Assembly: GCF_003350295.1 (NCBI RefSeq)
Contig: NZ_QLYY01000006.1
Location: forward strand, 248,001-312,000
Length of the DNA stretch: 64,000 nt
Source of the DNA: Vibrio tetraodonis
GTDB lineage: Bacteria > Pseudomonadota > Gammaproteobacteria > Enterobacterales > Vibrionaceae
Direction: 5' to 3'
Shown: piece by piece, positions 35,431-45,409 of the stretch
Layout: each line of letters starts with the position of its first letter
Numbering within the stretch: position 1 is the first letter of the stretch
Translations under genes and position numbers: made by a program
The notes under the pieces: model-generated
Database searches by the model: none
Told to the model about the DNA's origin: nothing
What the model saw: the letters and a program-made list of their open reading frames with translations, nothing else

Positions 35431-38328
35431 ATGAGTACTGCCTTTGAAGTCGATAATTCGTTGAATGAAAACAATATCGCAAGTCCATTTTCGTCACAAA
35501 TTCCCGTTGTAGATGGAGTTTACGACCTCACCCCTGATTCCGTTTTACAAGAGCAATCCGAACATGAATCTGAGGTCCGTTCATATCCTCGTCGACTCCC
35601 TATAGCTATAAGACAAGCTTATGGAGTGCTAGTTGAAGATACACGAGGTCAGATCTTTTTGGATTGCTTAGCGGGTGCTGGTACGCTTGCTCTTGGTTAT
35701 AACCATCCGGAAATCAATCAAGCACTCAAAAATCAGCTTGATTCGGGCCTTCCATACCAAACGCTTGATATTGCGACGAAAGCCAAAACGAACTTTATTC
35801 AGTCGGTGAAAAGCTTTCTTCCGCAAGAGCTTGGAGAAAATTGTGTTATTCAGTTCTGTGGACCTTCAGGAGCGGATGCTGTAGAGGCTGCGATCAAACT
35901 TGCTAAACAAACCACTGGTAGAAATACCATGTTTGCTTTCCGAGGTGCTTATCATGGAATGACTAATGGCACTATGGGCATGATGGGTAATTTAGGTACA
36001 AAAGCTCGCCGTACTGGCTTGATGTCGGATGTACATTTTATGCCATTCCCGTACGACTTGCGTTGTCCTTTTGGTTTGGGTGGAGAAGAGGGAGCACGTG
36101 CTGGTATCCGTTACATTGAGCGCTTGCTCAATGATGACGAGGCCGGAATCATGAAGCCTGCAGCTATTATCGTCGAACCTATCCAAGGTGAGGGTGGTGT
36201 CATACCTGCGCCAGCATTCTGGCTACAAGAGCTTCGCCGTATTTGTGATGAACATGAAATACTACTTATCTTTGACGAAATACAATGCGGCGTTGGTAAA
36301 TCTGGATACCATTTTGCGTTCGAGGAAGCGGGTATCGTTCCTGACATATTATGTTTATCCAAAGCAATTGGTGGAGGCTTGCCAATGTCTCTGCTGGTGA
36401 TCAATAAAGAGCATGATACTTGGTTACCTGGAGAGCATACGGGTACGTTTCGTGGCAACCAACTTGCGATGGTTTCTGGTGCAAAGGCCCTAGAGATCAT
36501 CGAGCGTGACAATCTTGTTGAACACGCAAATGTTGCTGGTCAGTATTTACGTTTGGGGCTGGAAGGTATTCAAAAGCGTGTCAACTGTATTGCTGATGTA
36601 CGCGGTAAAGGCTTGATGTTGGGTGTAGAAATTTGTCAGCCAAATCAGAAACGAAACAAGTTTGGTGAACCTGCATCAGATGGCGAATTAACCTTATCTA
36701 TCCAGCGCGCGGCTCTCGAGAGAGGCTTAATGGTTGAAAAAGGTGGGCGAGATGGTGCGGTCATCCGTTTCCTACCACCACTTATTATTTCTTTTGAACA
36801 GATCGATTTTGCTCTTTGCGTTCTCGAAGACGCTATTTTGGCTGCTGGCGGTGCATATAAGGAGCAACAGGAATCAAATCAAACATGGAAAAAGCACTTC
36901 ATTCAAACAGGTGGAATGGAGAAGGCTGATTTTAGTAAAGCCATGCACCATGCGACTGAGGCAATGGAAAAAGTGTTTGAGCAAGTCAGTGGTCCTTACT
37001 CAGGCATTGAACCTAAACAACTTGAGGAGTTAATCAATGCGGTTGACTTAAATAATCAACAGTCAAATCTGCTAGATGTTATTGACCATACTGCAGATCT
37101 TGTTGCTAAAAATGCCATATTCACACAGCACTCAGATTGTATAGCACATTTACATACACCTCCGCTGCTATCGTCGATAGTGGCTGAGACTATCATTGCT
37201 TCTTTGAATCAGTCTATGGACTCTTGGGATCAAGCTTCATCTGCAACCTATGTCGAACAAAAAGTAGTGAGTTGGCTGTGTGAAACATATCAACTAGGCA
37301 AAATGTCTGATGGTATTTTCACTAGCGGTGGAACCCAGAGTAACCAAATGGGATTGATGTTGGCGCGAGATTGGATTGCAGATAGGTTATCTGGTCATTC
37401 AGTCCGTCAACATGGGCTTCCAGATTACGCTGGTAAGCTGAGGATTATTTGTTCAGAAAAATCGCATTTCACCATTCATAAGGCCGCATCATGGATGGGG
37501 CTTGGTAAGCAATCTATATTGACGGTTCCAACCAATATTGATGGCACTATGGATTCAGCGCAATTGGAAAGGGTGGTTGCAGACGCTAAATTTAATGGCC
37601 TCATCCCATTTGCTATTGTAGGTACTGCTGGCACGACAGATCATGGTGCAATTGATGATTTGAATACGCTTGCTGATATAGCAGATGCTCATCAAATGTG
37701 GATGCATGTCGATGGGGCATACGGCGGAGCGCTGGTATTAAGTAGTCACAAAGACCGTTTGGCAGGGATAGAACGTGCGCATTCTATAAGTGTTGATTTT
37801 CATAAGTTATTTTATCAAACCATAAGTTGTGGTTCTTTACTGGTTAAAGATAAAGTTCACTTTAAGTATTTGCTTCATCATGCAGATTATCTTAATAGAG
37901 AACACGACGAGTTACCTAATCTTGTCGATAAGTCTATCGCAACCACTAAACGGTTCGATGCCTTAAAGGTGTTTATGACGATGCAAAACGTAGGGCCTAA
38001 AACATTAGGGGCCATGTATGATCATCTGTTAGAACAAACCCAGAAGGTTGCCGAGTTAATTACCCAAGAGAAACACTTCGAGCTTTTATCAACCCCATTA
38101 CTGTCGACTGTTTTATTTAGAGTCACAAGTAAACATTCGGTAGATCTAAATGAATTGAATAAAAGAGTTCGACTTGAAGCTTTAACACGTGGTGTTGCTG
38201 TATTGGGCGAAACCATTGTTGACGATAAAACGGTACTTAAATTTACGATTCTCAATCCATGTTTAGCCATGTCTGACTTTGAATCATTAATCGCAAAAAT
38301 AAACAAGCTAGCAATTGAGTTAGCGTAA
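35431..38328 (+). CDS. fused L-2,4-diaminobutyrate aminotransferase / decarboxylase
   Basis: 965 residues. The first half (to about 470) is a class III aminotransferase with EPIQGEGGVIPAP, FDEIQCGVGKSG and PLP lysine 311 (LSKAIGGG). The second half (about 500-965) is a group II decarboxylase with HVDGAYGGAL and PLP lysine 792 in DFHK. It makes 2,4-diaminobutyrate from aspartate semialdehyde and then 1,3-diaminopropane, the precursor of norspermidine. The fusion matches V. cholerae VC1625. ATG 35431 has AAGGAG. First gene of the operon with carboxynorspermidine dehydrogenase and nspC. Confidence 0.95.
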   Translation: MSTAFEVDNSLNENNIASPFSSQIPVVDGVYDLTPDSVLQEQSEHESEVRSYPRRLPIAIRQAYGVLVEDTRGQIFLDCLAGAGTLALGYNHPEINQALKNQLDSGLPYQTLDIATKAKTNFIQSVKSFLPQELGENCVIQFCGPSGADAVEAAIKLAKQTTGRNTMFAFRGAYHGMTNGTMGMMGNLGTKARRTGLMSDVHFMPFPYDLRCPFGLGGEEGARAGIRYIERLLNDDEAGIMKPAAIIVEPIQGEGGVIPAPAFWLQELRRICDEHEILLIFDEIQCGVGKSGYHFAFEEAGIVPDILCLSKAIGGGLPMSLLVINKEHDTWLPGEHTGTFRGNQLAMVSGAKALEIIERDNLVEHANVAGQYLRLGLEGIQKRVNCIADVRGKGLMLGVEICQPNQKRNKFGEPASDGELTLSIQRAALERGLMVEKGGRDGAVIRFLPPLIISFEQIDFALCVLEDAILAAGGAYKEQQESNQTWKKHFIQTGGMEKADFSKAMHHATEAMEKVFEQVSGPYSGIEPKQLEELINAVDLNNQQSNLLDVIDHTADLVAKNAIFTQHSDCIAHLHTPPLLSSIVAETIIASLNQSMDSWDQASSATYVEQKVVSWLCETYQLGKMSDGIFTSGGTQSNQMGLMLARDWIADRLSGHSVRQHGLPDYAGKLRIICSEKSHFTIHKAASWMGLGKQSILTVPTNIDGTMDSAQLERVVADAKFNGLIPFAIVGTAGTTDHGAIDDLNTLADIADAHQMWMHVDGAYGGALVLSSHKDRLAGIERAHSISVDFHKLFYQTISCGSLLVKDKVHFKYLLHHADYLNREHDELPNLVDKSIATTKRFDALKVFMTMQNVGPKTLGAMYDHLLEQTQKVAELITQEKHFELLSTPLLSTVLFRVTSKHSVDLNELNKRVRLEALTRGVAVLGETIVDDKTVLKFTILNPCLAMSDFESLIAKINKLAIELA

Positions 38329-38344
38329 CTTAGGTAATAAAACT

Positions 38345-39589
38345 ATGGCAATTCTTCAGATTGGCGCAGGTGGTGTTGGCTGGGTAGTGGCACACAAAGC
38401 AGCGCAAAATAATAAGATCTTGGGTGATATTACTATTGCTTCGAGAACAATAAACAAGTGTGAAAAAATTATTGCTTCGATTGATAAGAAAAATAACCTA
38501 CAGGATCCGACAAAAAAGCTAGAAGCAAAAGCTGTTAATGCCGATGATGTAGATGCTCTCGTTGCTTTAATTAATGAAGTCAAACCTGACTTGGTGATTA
38601 ATGCTGGTCCTCCATGGGTTAATATGACGATCATGGAAGCGTGCTATCAAGCTAAAGTATCGTATTTGGATACGTCGGTTGCCGTTGATCTTTGCTCGGA
38701 AGGGCAGCAAGTACCACAAGCTTATGATTGGCAATGGGGTTATCGTGAGAAGTTTGCAGAAGCTGGTATAACTGGAATTCTGGGGGCTGGTTTTGATCCG
38801 GGTGTTGTGTCTGTATTTGCAGCCTATGCAGTTAAACATTTATTCGATGAGATCGATACAATCGACGTTATGGATGTGAACGCAGGTGATCACGGTAAGA
38901 AATTTGCCACTAACTTTGATCCAGAAACGAACATGCTTGAAATTCAAGGCGACTCTTTTTACTGGGAAAATGAACAGTGGAAGCAAGTACCCTGTCATTC
39001 GAGAATGCTAGAGTTTGATTTTCCATTAGTCGGGAAACACAAAGTCTATTCTATGGCTCATGATGAAGTCAGATCAATGCAAGAGTTTATTCCGGCAAAA
39101 CGAATTGAGTTTTGGATGGGGTTTGGTGATAAATATCTTAACTACTTTAACTGTATGCGAGATATCGGTTTATTAAGTCCGGATCCTTTGACTTTGCATG
39201 ATGGTACCACGGTTCAACCCCTTCATGTTTTAAAGGCGCTGCTTCCTGACCCAACATCTCTTGCCCCTGGGTATGTAGGTAAAACTTGTATCGGAACTTG
39301 GGTTCAAGGTAAGAAAGACGGTAAAGAGCGTAGTGTCTTTATTTATAACAATGCAGACCATCAAGTAGCCTATGAAGATGTAGAGCATCAAGCAATCTCG
39401 TACACTACTGGTGTACCAGCCATTACAGCAGCATTGCAATTTTTCAACGGTAAATGGGCTGATAAGGGTGTGTTCAATATGGAACAACTCGACCCAGATC
39501 CATTCTTGGAAACTATGCCTGAGATTGGCCTTGATTGGCATGTTCAGGAATTAGAAGTTGGACAGCCAGATATTCAGATTTTGAAATAA
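38345..39589 (+). CDS. carboxynorspermidine dehydrogenase
   Basis: 414 residues. N-terminal Rossmann motif (ILQIGAGGVGWVVAHKAA), a saccharopine-dehydrogenase-like fold, and conserved INAGPPWVN and GAGFDPGV. It condenses 1,3-diaminopropane with aspartate semialdehyde using NADPH to carboxynorspermidine. Starts 16 bases after the fused gene. Identity is secured by the operon: upstream diaminopropane synthesis, downstream nspC. Confidence 0.93.
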   Translation: MAILQIGAGGVGWVVAHKAAQNNKILGDITIASRTINKCEKIIASIDKKNNLQDPTKKLEAKAVNADDVDALVALINEVKPDLVINAGPPWVNMTIMEACYQAKVSYLDTSVAVDLCSEGQQVPQAYDWQWGYREKFAEAGITGILGAGFDPGVVSVFAAYAVKHLFDEIDTIDVMDVNAGDHGKKFATNFDPETNMLEIQGDSFYWENEQWKQVPCHSRMLEFDFPLVGKHKVYSMAHDEVRSMQEFIPAKRIEFWMGFGDKYLNYFNCMRDIGLLSPDPLTLHDGTTVQPLHVLKALLPDPTSLAPGYVGKTCIGTWVQGKKDGKERSVFIYNNADHQVAYEDVEHQAISYTTGVPAITAALQFFNGKWADKGVFNMEQLDPDPFLETMPEIGLDWHVQELEVGQPDIQILK

Positions 39590-39612
39590 TTTCTAGCCCT
39601 ATTCATTTACCC

Positions 39613-39645
39613 AAAAGCCGGTACTTAGTTATCGGCTTTATTCGA
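39613..39645 (+). terminator. intra-operon hairpin before nspC
   Basis: AAAGCCGGTA (39614-39623) pairs with TATCGGCTTT (39630-39639), one G-U, T-rich sequence after it. It may reduce transcription of nspC relative to the two upstream genes. Confidence 0.55.
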
Positions 39646-39662
39646 TTTTACGGTATTTAGAA

Positions 39663-40796
39663 ATGCAAAAAAGTGAATTAAAAACACCCTATTTTATGAT
39701 CAATGAAGCCAAGCTGATTGAGAATTTAGAGCAGGCTAAGAAACTAAAAGAGATATCAGGTGCAAAATTGGTATTGGCTCTTAAGTGCTTCTCAACTTGG
39801 GGCGTTTTTAACATCATTAAACCTTATTTAGATGGTACTACGAGTTCAGGTCCATATGAAGTCAAACTTGGATATGAGGCATTCGGCGGAGAAACGCATG
39901 CTTACAGTGTGGGATACAGCGAGGATGATGTTCGTGAAGTCGCTGATATTTGTGATAAATTAATTTTCAATTCACATAGCCAGCTGTCCGCTCATCGTCA
40001 TATTGTCGAAGATAAGACATCGATCGGTCTTAGGCTGAATCCTGGCGTTAGCTATGCAGGGCAAGATTTAGCCAACCCTGCAAGACAGTTTTCTCGTTTG
40101 GGTGTACAGTTCGATCGTATAGATCCCGCAGTATTTGAAAGTATTGATGGTGTTATGTTCCACATGAATTGTGAAAATAAGGATGTGGATGCGTTTATTC
40201 GGTTGTTAGACTCAGTTTCAGAAACATTTGGTCAATATCTCGATAAGCTTTCTTGGGTCAGTTTGGGTGGAGGCGTGTTTTTCACGTGGCCGGGTTATGA
40301 TATTGAAAAGTTGGGCCTAGCACTTAAAGCGTTCGCACATAAGCATGGTGTACAAGTTTATTTAGAGCCGGGTGAAGCTATCATTACTAAGACGACTGAT
40401 TTGGTCGTGACTGTGGTCGATATCGTTGAGAATGGTATGAGAACCGCTATTGTTGATTCTGCTACAGAAGCACATCGCCTAGATACCCTTATATATAACG
40501 AGCCTGCATCAATTCGTGAAGCATCAAAACAGGGTCATTATGAATATGTCATAGGATCATGTTCATGTTTAGCTGGAGACCAGTTTTGTGTGGCAAATTT
40601 TGAGCAGCCGCTTGAAATTGGGCAGCGCCTGCATATTTTGGATAGTGCTGGTTATACAATGGTGAAACTTAATTGGTTCAATGGCCTGCGTATGCCGTCT
40701 GTGTATTGTGAACGTTCAAATGGTGAACTTCACAAACTTAATGAGTTCAACTATTCAGACTTTAAACGTTCTCTCTCACAGTGGAGTGTTGAATAG
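39663..40796 (+). CDS. nspC: carboxynorspermidine decarboxylase
   Basis: 377 residues, an alanine racemase-fold PLP decarboxylase. PLP lysine 41 in LALKCFSTW, glycine loop [14 protein letters not shown] binding region, and the dimer-site Cys in [11 protein letters not shown]. It removes CO2 from carboxynorspermidine (and carboxyspermidine) to give norspermidine, which in Vibrio steers biofilm formation through NspS/MbaA. Separated from the dehydrogenase by 73 bases with a hairpin, so expression may differ. Confidence 0.95.
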   Translation: MQKSELKTPYFMINEAKLIENLEQAKKLKEISGAKLVLALKCFSTWGVFNIIKPYLDGTTSSGPYEVKLGYEAFGGETHAYSVGYSEDDVREVADICDKLIFNSHSQLSAHRHIVEDKTSIGLRLNPGVSYAGQDLANPARQFSRLGVQFDRIDPAVFESIDGVMFHMNCENKDVDAFIRLLDSVSETFGQYLDKLSWVSLGGGVFFTWPGYDIEKLGLALKAFAHKHGVQVYLEPGEAIITKTTDLVVTVVDIVENGMRTAIVDSATEAHRLDTLIYNEPASIREASKQGHYEYVIGSCSCLAGDQFCVANFEQPLEIGQRLHILDSAGYTMVKLNWFNGLRMPSVYCERSNGELHKLNEFNYSDFKRSLSQWSVE

Positions 40797-40809
40797 AACT
40801 GCATAGCCG

Positions 40810-40840
40810 CCGATTGGTAGCGCGCTCAGCTACCCATCGG
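40810..40840. terminator. terminator-like stem between nspC and the ACT-domain gene
   Basis: CCGATTGGTAGC (40810-40821) pairs with 40829-40840 with one mismatch. It lies between two converging genes and has no clear T tail. Confidence 0.45.
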
Positions 40841-41353
40841 CTAGGACTCGACAATCACACGAATACCGATACTGAGAGTCTCCAAGTCCTTTACTACATC
40901 ATCAATAATTACATCTTCAGGCACCCTCACAGTCATATTCGCTGTGAATAAACTTGAGCTTACACCTCCGCCACCAGCAACAAAAACACGCTGACAGTCC
41001 ATATCGAGGATATAGATATTTTGTCTATCCAGTGCATGACTTATTTCGTTGACGATACCTGCTCGATCCGCGGAATCTAATCTCAGTTTGTAGATACTTT
41101 CTGCGTTTTGAATATGGTTTTTTGCTTTACTAATTTTAACCAGAAGGCCTTCATGATCGCAAAAAGCATCTTTAACTAAGTCTTCATTTTCTTGAGGTAT
41201 TTCAACCTTAATAACACCAGCAACGAGCTCCTCTAAAAAATTCACCTTGCTGACCAACCACTTTCCGCCGTGGTCATGAGTAATACTGGCCAGTTGCTTA
41301 ATGGTTTGTGGTGTTGCATTTCCTGTAAAACTAACGATAAAAATTCGATTCAT
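40841..41353 (-). CDS. GcvR-like tandem ACT-domain protein
   Basis: 170 residues from ATG 41351-41353 (MNRIFIVSFTGNATPQ). Two ACT domains: about 1-80 and 88-168, the second opening YKLRLDSADRAGIVNEISHAL. The layout equals GcvR, the glycine cleavage regulator that senses glycine, but the gene is next to polyamine synthesis and not near gcvB or bcp. Likely binds an amino acid and regulates a partner; which one is unknown. Confidence 0.75.
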   Translation of the reverse strand: MNRIFIVSFTGNATPQTIKQLASITHDHGGKWLVSKVNFLEELVAGVIKVEIPQENEDLVKDAFCDHEGLLVKISKAKNHIQNAESIYKLRLDSADRAGIVNEISHALDRQNIYILDMDCQRVFVAGGGGVSSSLFTANMTVRVPEDVIIDDVVKDLETLSIGIRVIVES

Positions 41354-41616
41354 ATGACCACCTGAGCAAAATCTATCTCGCATATCTAGTTTGATTGTAG
41401 AAGCCCTTCAAGAGTGGAGGTTGATTTGGGTCAACATTTAAAGTGGAATTTATGCCATTTGACAATAACGTCGTCTTGTAAAGTGCCATGTCACAGTAAC
41501 TTGTCTAACAAATGATAGAGCTAATATTGGCAAGAATTTTCATAACTTTTCTGGTGATATTTGGATTGAAATTGGCAGTGTGAATTTTCCGTTTAATTCC
41601 AATCGAAGGTGATGAT

Positions 41617-42804
41617 GTGAAAGTATCAGCATTAGGTAGGGTGTTTATTTCACCAGTCTATAATAGGGATTTAGCTGAGAGAAAGCTTGAGGTTGTCTCT
41701 GTATCTCAACCATCTGAGTATGGTAAAAGCCGTTCTGCTTCTTTACCGCCCTTTAAATTCGAGGCTTTGCCTGAGGCTCAGCATAAACCGATACAACCAG
41801 AACGATTGAACATTACTTCGGCCGATGCTTTAGACTCCAAGAGTCGAGTCTATGGTCTTGCAATACGTGATCATCAAGAAATAAAAGCGATTGAAAAACA
41901 TACTGAAAGTAAATCGTTGGAAGGTATAAAGCGCTTGGTAGTTATTGGTGATAGCCTGTCGGATTCACATGGACGTATGAAGTCAAAAACCTTGGGTCTC
42001 ATGTTGTCTTCTAGGCAGTACCATGAAGGGCGTTTTACTAATGGGTTTGTATGGCCAGATTTTATATCCTCAGATGCTTACTTAAAAAAGCACATTAAAG
42101 ACAAAGATGTGCGTGATAACTTCAAATTATTCAATTATGCAGAGGGTGGAGCCGTCACTGCACGTTACTCGAAATTGGACCCCACCTTTATTCTCATTTC
42201 TCATATGAGCAGACAAATCCGAAAGCATGAAAAAAAGGAAGGATTTAAGCCTGGAGACATGGTGGTGCTAGCACTAAGTGCGAACGATTATATGACTTTT
42301 TCTAAGCGGGATATTAACAAGGTGATGAACTGCTACCGAAATCAAATCACAAAGTTGGTGGAATCAAAAGGGGTTAAACATATTCTTGTTACTGGTGTGC
42401 CTGACTTGTCTACCACGGCTTTAGCGCAGAGAAAAGGGCAAGATTACCAACAGAAAATGGCCAAGATATCTCGCGAGCATAATGCTGCAATGCAAGTATT
42501 GTTAAAGCAGATGAATGAAAAATATAGAGAGAAGGGAGTGGCAATAAAGTTTTTTGATTTTGGTGGAGAGTTAAGCAAACTTGTGACAGCGGCCAATAAA
42601 GTGGGTTATGACACAGTGACTGAAGAGCAGGCAGGATATGTTGATCTACGTCGCTACTTTGGACTTGGAGGGTGGAGCCAGCCGTTTGATTCCGCTCATA
42701 AGCACATATTTCACGATCAGGTTCACCCTAGCCAAGAAGTCCACCAAATCCTTGCGTCGCGCATGTGTGATTTTATCGTCAACGAGTTTGGTAGTAATGG
42801 TTAG
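41617..42804 (+). CDS. SseJ-like GDSL esterase/acyltransferase, candidate secreted effector
   Basis: 395 residues starting at GTG 41617 behind AAGGTGAT. No signal peptide: the first 100 residues are polar and disordered-looking. Then a GDSL fold with block I VVIGDSLSDSHGRM (Ser113), RFTNGFVWPDF, FNYAEGGAVTARYS (block II), LSANDYM (block III), and HDQVHPS with Asp367/His370. The order and words (GDSLSD..RM, GRFTNG..W, AEGG..(A/S)..YS) match SseJ, the Salmonella type III effector that acylates cholesterol on host vacuoles after binding RhoA. Secretion route here is inferred. Single gene beside a broken AraC gene. Confidence 0.75.
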   Translation: MKVSALGRVFISPVYNRDLAERKLEVVSVSQPSEYGKSRSASLPPFKFEALPEAQHKPIQPERLNITSADALDSKSRVYGLAIRDHQEIKAIEKHTESKSLEGIKRLVVIGDSLSDSHGRMKSKTLGLMLSSRQYHEGRFTNGFVWPDFISSDAYLKKHIKDKDVRDNFKLFNYAEGGAVTARYSKLDPTFILISHMSRQIRKHEKKEGFKPGDMVVLALSANDYMTFSKRDINKVMNCYRNQITKLVESKGVKHILVTGVPDLSTTALAQRKGQDYQQKMAKISREHNAAMQVLLKQMNEKYREKGVAIKFFDFGGELSKLVTAANKVGYDTVTEEQAGYVDLRRYFGLGGWSQPFDSAHKHIFHDQVHPSQEVHQILASRMCDFIVNEFGSNG

Positions 42805-42842
42805 CGCACTATCTTCGGCCTAAAGTTGCCAAGTGAACAAGC

Positions 42843-43290
42843 TTATTCACTGTATACATCATAATTGGCTTGGCTCTCATTGAGTCGAAATTGTTGTGGT
42901 GTGAGGTCAAAATAAGACTTGAATGCCTTAATATAGGAAGAGTCATTTTTATATCCTATTTTGTCTGCAATAACTTGGATGGGTAGTTCTTGATCTAATA
43001 AAGGCAAAGAACAAATAAGTCTTAAATGTTGGCGCCAACGGGGGAAGGAAATATTGAATTCCTTAAAAAACAGCCGTGATAACGTTCTGTCTGAGGCGCC
43101 GACTTTATCTCCCCCAAACTTTTAGTGACCAGTCTAATGAAGGCTTCCCCGACAGTTGATTAAAGATAAACCTTAATCGCCTATCCTGAGGTAACAGGAG
43201 CTGAAATGTTACTATTTCGTTGGCATATATTTGATCGTGTAACACGTCAAGTAACCGAATCATTTGATCTTTAGAATGACCACATGAGTA
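42843..43290 (-). pseudogene. AraC-family regulator, frameshifted and N-terminally truncated
   Basis: Minus-strand reading gives LLPQDRRLRFIFNQLSGKPS, then breaks at a run of five G (43111-43115 as C on +), and continues in another frame with DKVGASDRTLSRLFFKEF, FPRWRQHLRL, IQVIADKIGYKNDSSYIKAF and FDLTPQQFRL, the double HTH of AraC. Removing one G restores a single frame. The cupin N-terminal domain is missing; only short scraps lie in 43291-43493. Target genes unknown. Confidence 0.8.
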
Positions 43291-43493
43291 GGTTCTAGGT
43301 TAGCATAGTATCATTAACTATCACTCTTTTCCTGACGGGTTAGTGCAGAAATATTTGCAGAAGGATTGTCATTGATATGAGATATCGGGTAGATCTTAAA
43401 AGTATCGGAGACAGTGTCGAACTGCTTGCTGCATTGCCTGTCTACCGCTTGGTTCCATATGGCTGAAATAAGGCAACTTCTGTCGAGGAGACT

Positions 43494-44192
43494 ATGAAAA
43501 GTTTAGGGAAAGTAAACGCTGTGCTGACAGGTAAGGCCGTGTCGTTTGCCCATGGCTCACAAAGCGCAATTGATAAGAAAGTTGTTGATGGGCGTCAATC
43601 CGTCTCTTTTTTGGGACTTATTGGTGATGAACAAGGAGACTTACGTTTCCACGGTGGAGTAGAAAAAGCTCTTCACGTATATCCGACTGAGCACTATAGT
43701 AAGTGGGCGAAAGAGCTTGGTGATCGAGATATTTTTCAGCATATCGGAGCGTTTGGTGAAAACATAAGCTCTTGTGGTATCACTGAAAAGGATATCTGTA
43801 TAGGCGATAAAATACATATAGGCTCAACGCGTTTAGAGGTTTCTCAGGGCAGAATGCCTTGTTGGAAACTGAACGTACGTTTTGACCAAAATGATATGGC
43901 AAAGCGTTTACAAGACTCATTGCGAACAGGGTGGTACTTCAGTGTGCTACAAGAGGGGGATATTGGTCAAGGTGACGACATCTTATTGTGTGATAGACCT
44001 TATCCTGAGTGGTCGCTTGCTAGGATTATGAGTCTCATCTTTGAGGGCAGCCTTGAAACGTCAGAGTTACAAAAATTGGTACAATTACCTTTAGTCGAGT
44101 CATGGAAAAAATTAGTTGATCGGAGAATAAGGGACGGTGTTGTTGAGGATTGGTCTCCTAGAATAGAAGGCCCTTGTCGTAAAGATAAATAA
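43494..44192 (+). CDS. yiiM: YiiM-like MOSC-domain protein
   Basis: 232 residues. MOSC domain with GDEQGDLRFHGGVEKALHVY, GAFGENISS and the conserved Cys in QGRMPCWKLN, followed by the YiiM C-terminal extension (RTGWYFSVLQEGDIG, DRPYPEWSLAR). YiiM in E. coli reduces N-hydroxylated bases such as 6-hydroxylaminopurine using the molybdenum cofactor. ATG follows GAGGAG. Converges on the DUF3943 gene across a terminator. Confidence 0.9.
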   Translation: MKSLGKVNAVLTGKAVSFAHGSQSAIDKKVVDGRQSVSFLGLIGDEQGDLRFHGGVEKALHVYPTEHYSKWAKELGDRDIFQHIGAFGENISSCGITEKDICIGDKIHIGSTRLEVSQGRMPCWKLNVRFDQNDMAKRLQDSLRTGWYFSVLQEGDIGQGDDILLCDRPYPEWSLARIMSLIFEGSLETSELQKLVQLPLVESWKKLVDRRIRDGVVEDWSPRIEGPCRKDK

Positions 44193-44201
44193 AGTTGGTG
44201 A

Positions 44202-44234
44202 TGTAAGCCTGCTTGAATCGCAATCAGGCTTACA
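44202..44234. terminator. bidirectional terminator stem
   Basis: TGTAAGCCTG (44202-44211) pairs exactly with CAGGCTTACA (44225-44234) over 13 bases, between converging yiiM and DUF3943 genes. Confidence 0.65.
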
Positions 44235-44248
44235 AATAGAGGTTGATT

Positions 44249-45145
44249 CTAGAAAGTAATCTTCATCTCTACGCCATAAAAAACATCGTCATAGCTAGCG
44301 CCTGAATCTAGAGCAAATTTAGCAACATCTTGGTTACCAAACCAAGGTTTAGTGTTGAATTGGAATTCGGCTGAACCGCCCCATGCATCGCTGACCCAGC
44401 CATGGATGTGGCCAACTGGATTGAGAAAGAACAAACTGACACTTCCCATGGTTTCAGAACCCCATACCTCACCACCATTAGCCACGATATCTTGTTCTGC
44501 CTCAAACATGATTTCACCGACAACGGCGCCGAAAAATGGTGTGATGAACAGGTCTTGCCAAGATGGCACTTCGGCAAATGCCTCAACCCCATATTCCCAG
44601 AAAAAAGTCGATAATGTTGCGGAGTATAAGAAAGATTCAAACTCATTGAAGCCAGCATGACGAGCAGCGGTATAGTAAACTCCACCAAAGTATGGATGCA
44701 TAACGTAGTTGAGAAAGTGGTCATCTCTGTCCCAAATAGGGCCTGAAGTGACGTTGTCTTTCCACTTTGAACCCAGACCGCTTAAATCTCGGTCTTCTTC
44801 ATCCCATTTAGTGATAGACTCTGGGAGCAAAGTCATTAACCCCACTGTCGCAACACTGAGACCCAAAATAGTGTATGTTTGTCCCTTAAGATAGTCCCAA
44901 TCTTTCTCGTTTTGTACAGTGAGGTATTTTGGTAACTCAGGCTCTTCAAGTTTAAACTCACTTTCAGTTAGACCTAAAGTGTATGGAGTTTGTGAGCTGT
45001 ATGAATACGTGTTGTCGAAAAGGTGGTAGCTTTGACTGTCTTCTGCTGTATATGAAAACTCAATGTGCTTAGGAGTTTCATAGATGTCGGCGTTTGCAAA
45101 AGCAGAAAACGATAACATCAAAGTCGTGATGTGTTTTTTGTACAC
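44249..45145 (-). CDS. DUF3943 envelope protein
   Basis: 298 residues with a signal peptide (MYKKHITTLMLSFSAFANA). A hydrophobic segment around 88-108 and motifs HPYFGGVYYTAARHAGF, WEYGVEAFAE and FFLNPVGHIHGW are those of DUF3943. Probably an outer membrane or periplasm-associated protein of unknown role. Monocistronic. Confidence 0.8.
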   Translation of the reverse strand: MYKKHITTLMLSFSAFANADIYETPKHIEFSYTAEDSQSYHLFDNTYSYSSQTPYTLGLTESEFKLEEPELPKYLTVQNEKDWDYLKGQTYTILGLSVATVGLMTLLPESITKWDEEDRDLSGLGSKWKDNVTSGPIWDRDDHFLNYVMHPYFGGVYYTAARHAGFNEFESFLYSATLSTFFWEYGVEAFAEVPSWQDLFITPFFGAVVGEIMFEAEQDIVANGGEVWGSETMGSVSLFFLNPVGHIHGWVSDAWGGSAEFQFNTKPWFGNQDVAKFALDSGASYDDVFYGVEMKITF

Positions 45146-45409
45146 GGATAAACTCCATAATTTTGTTCTTTAACTGTCTCTAGTTCACGATTATCTACCA
45201 AAGTAACTAGAATGAAAACCGCAACTTGTGCTAATTAAGAAACTAATACTCTTAGCTGTGTTCAAAGTATGATGATGGTCGGTTATTGTGCTTTTCACAA
45301 GTGAGCAAAGTTGCTTATCAGCTCGCTCTTCATACTTCTCTGACTCGCTTCAATTATAAAGCGGAAGAGTTATTATGGTGATTAAAGATTTCCTAAAAGG
45401 AAAGTGAAT

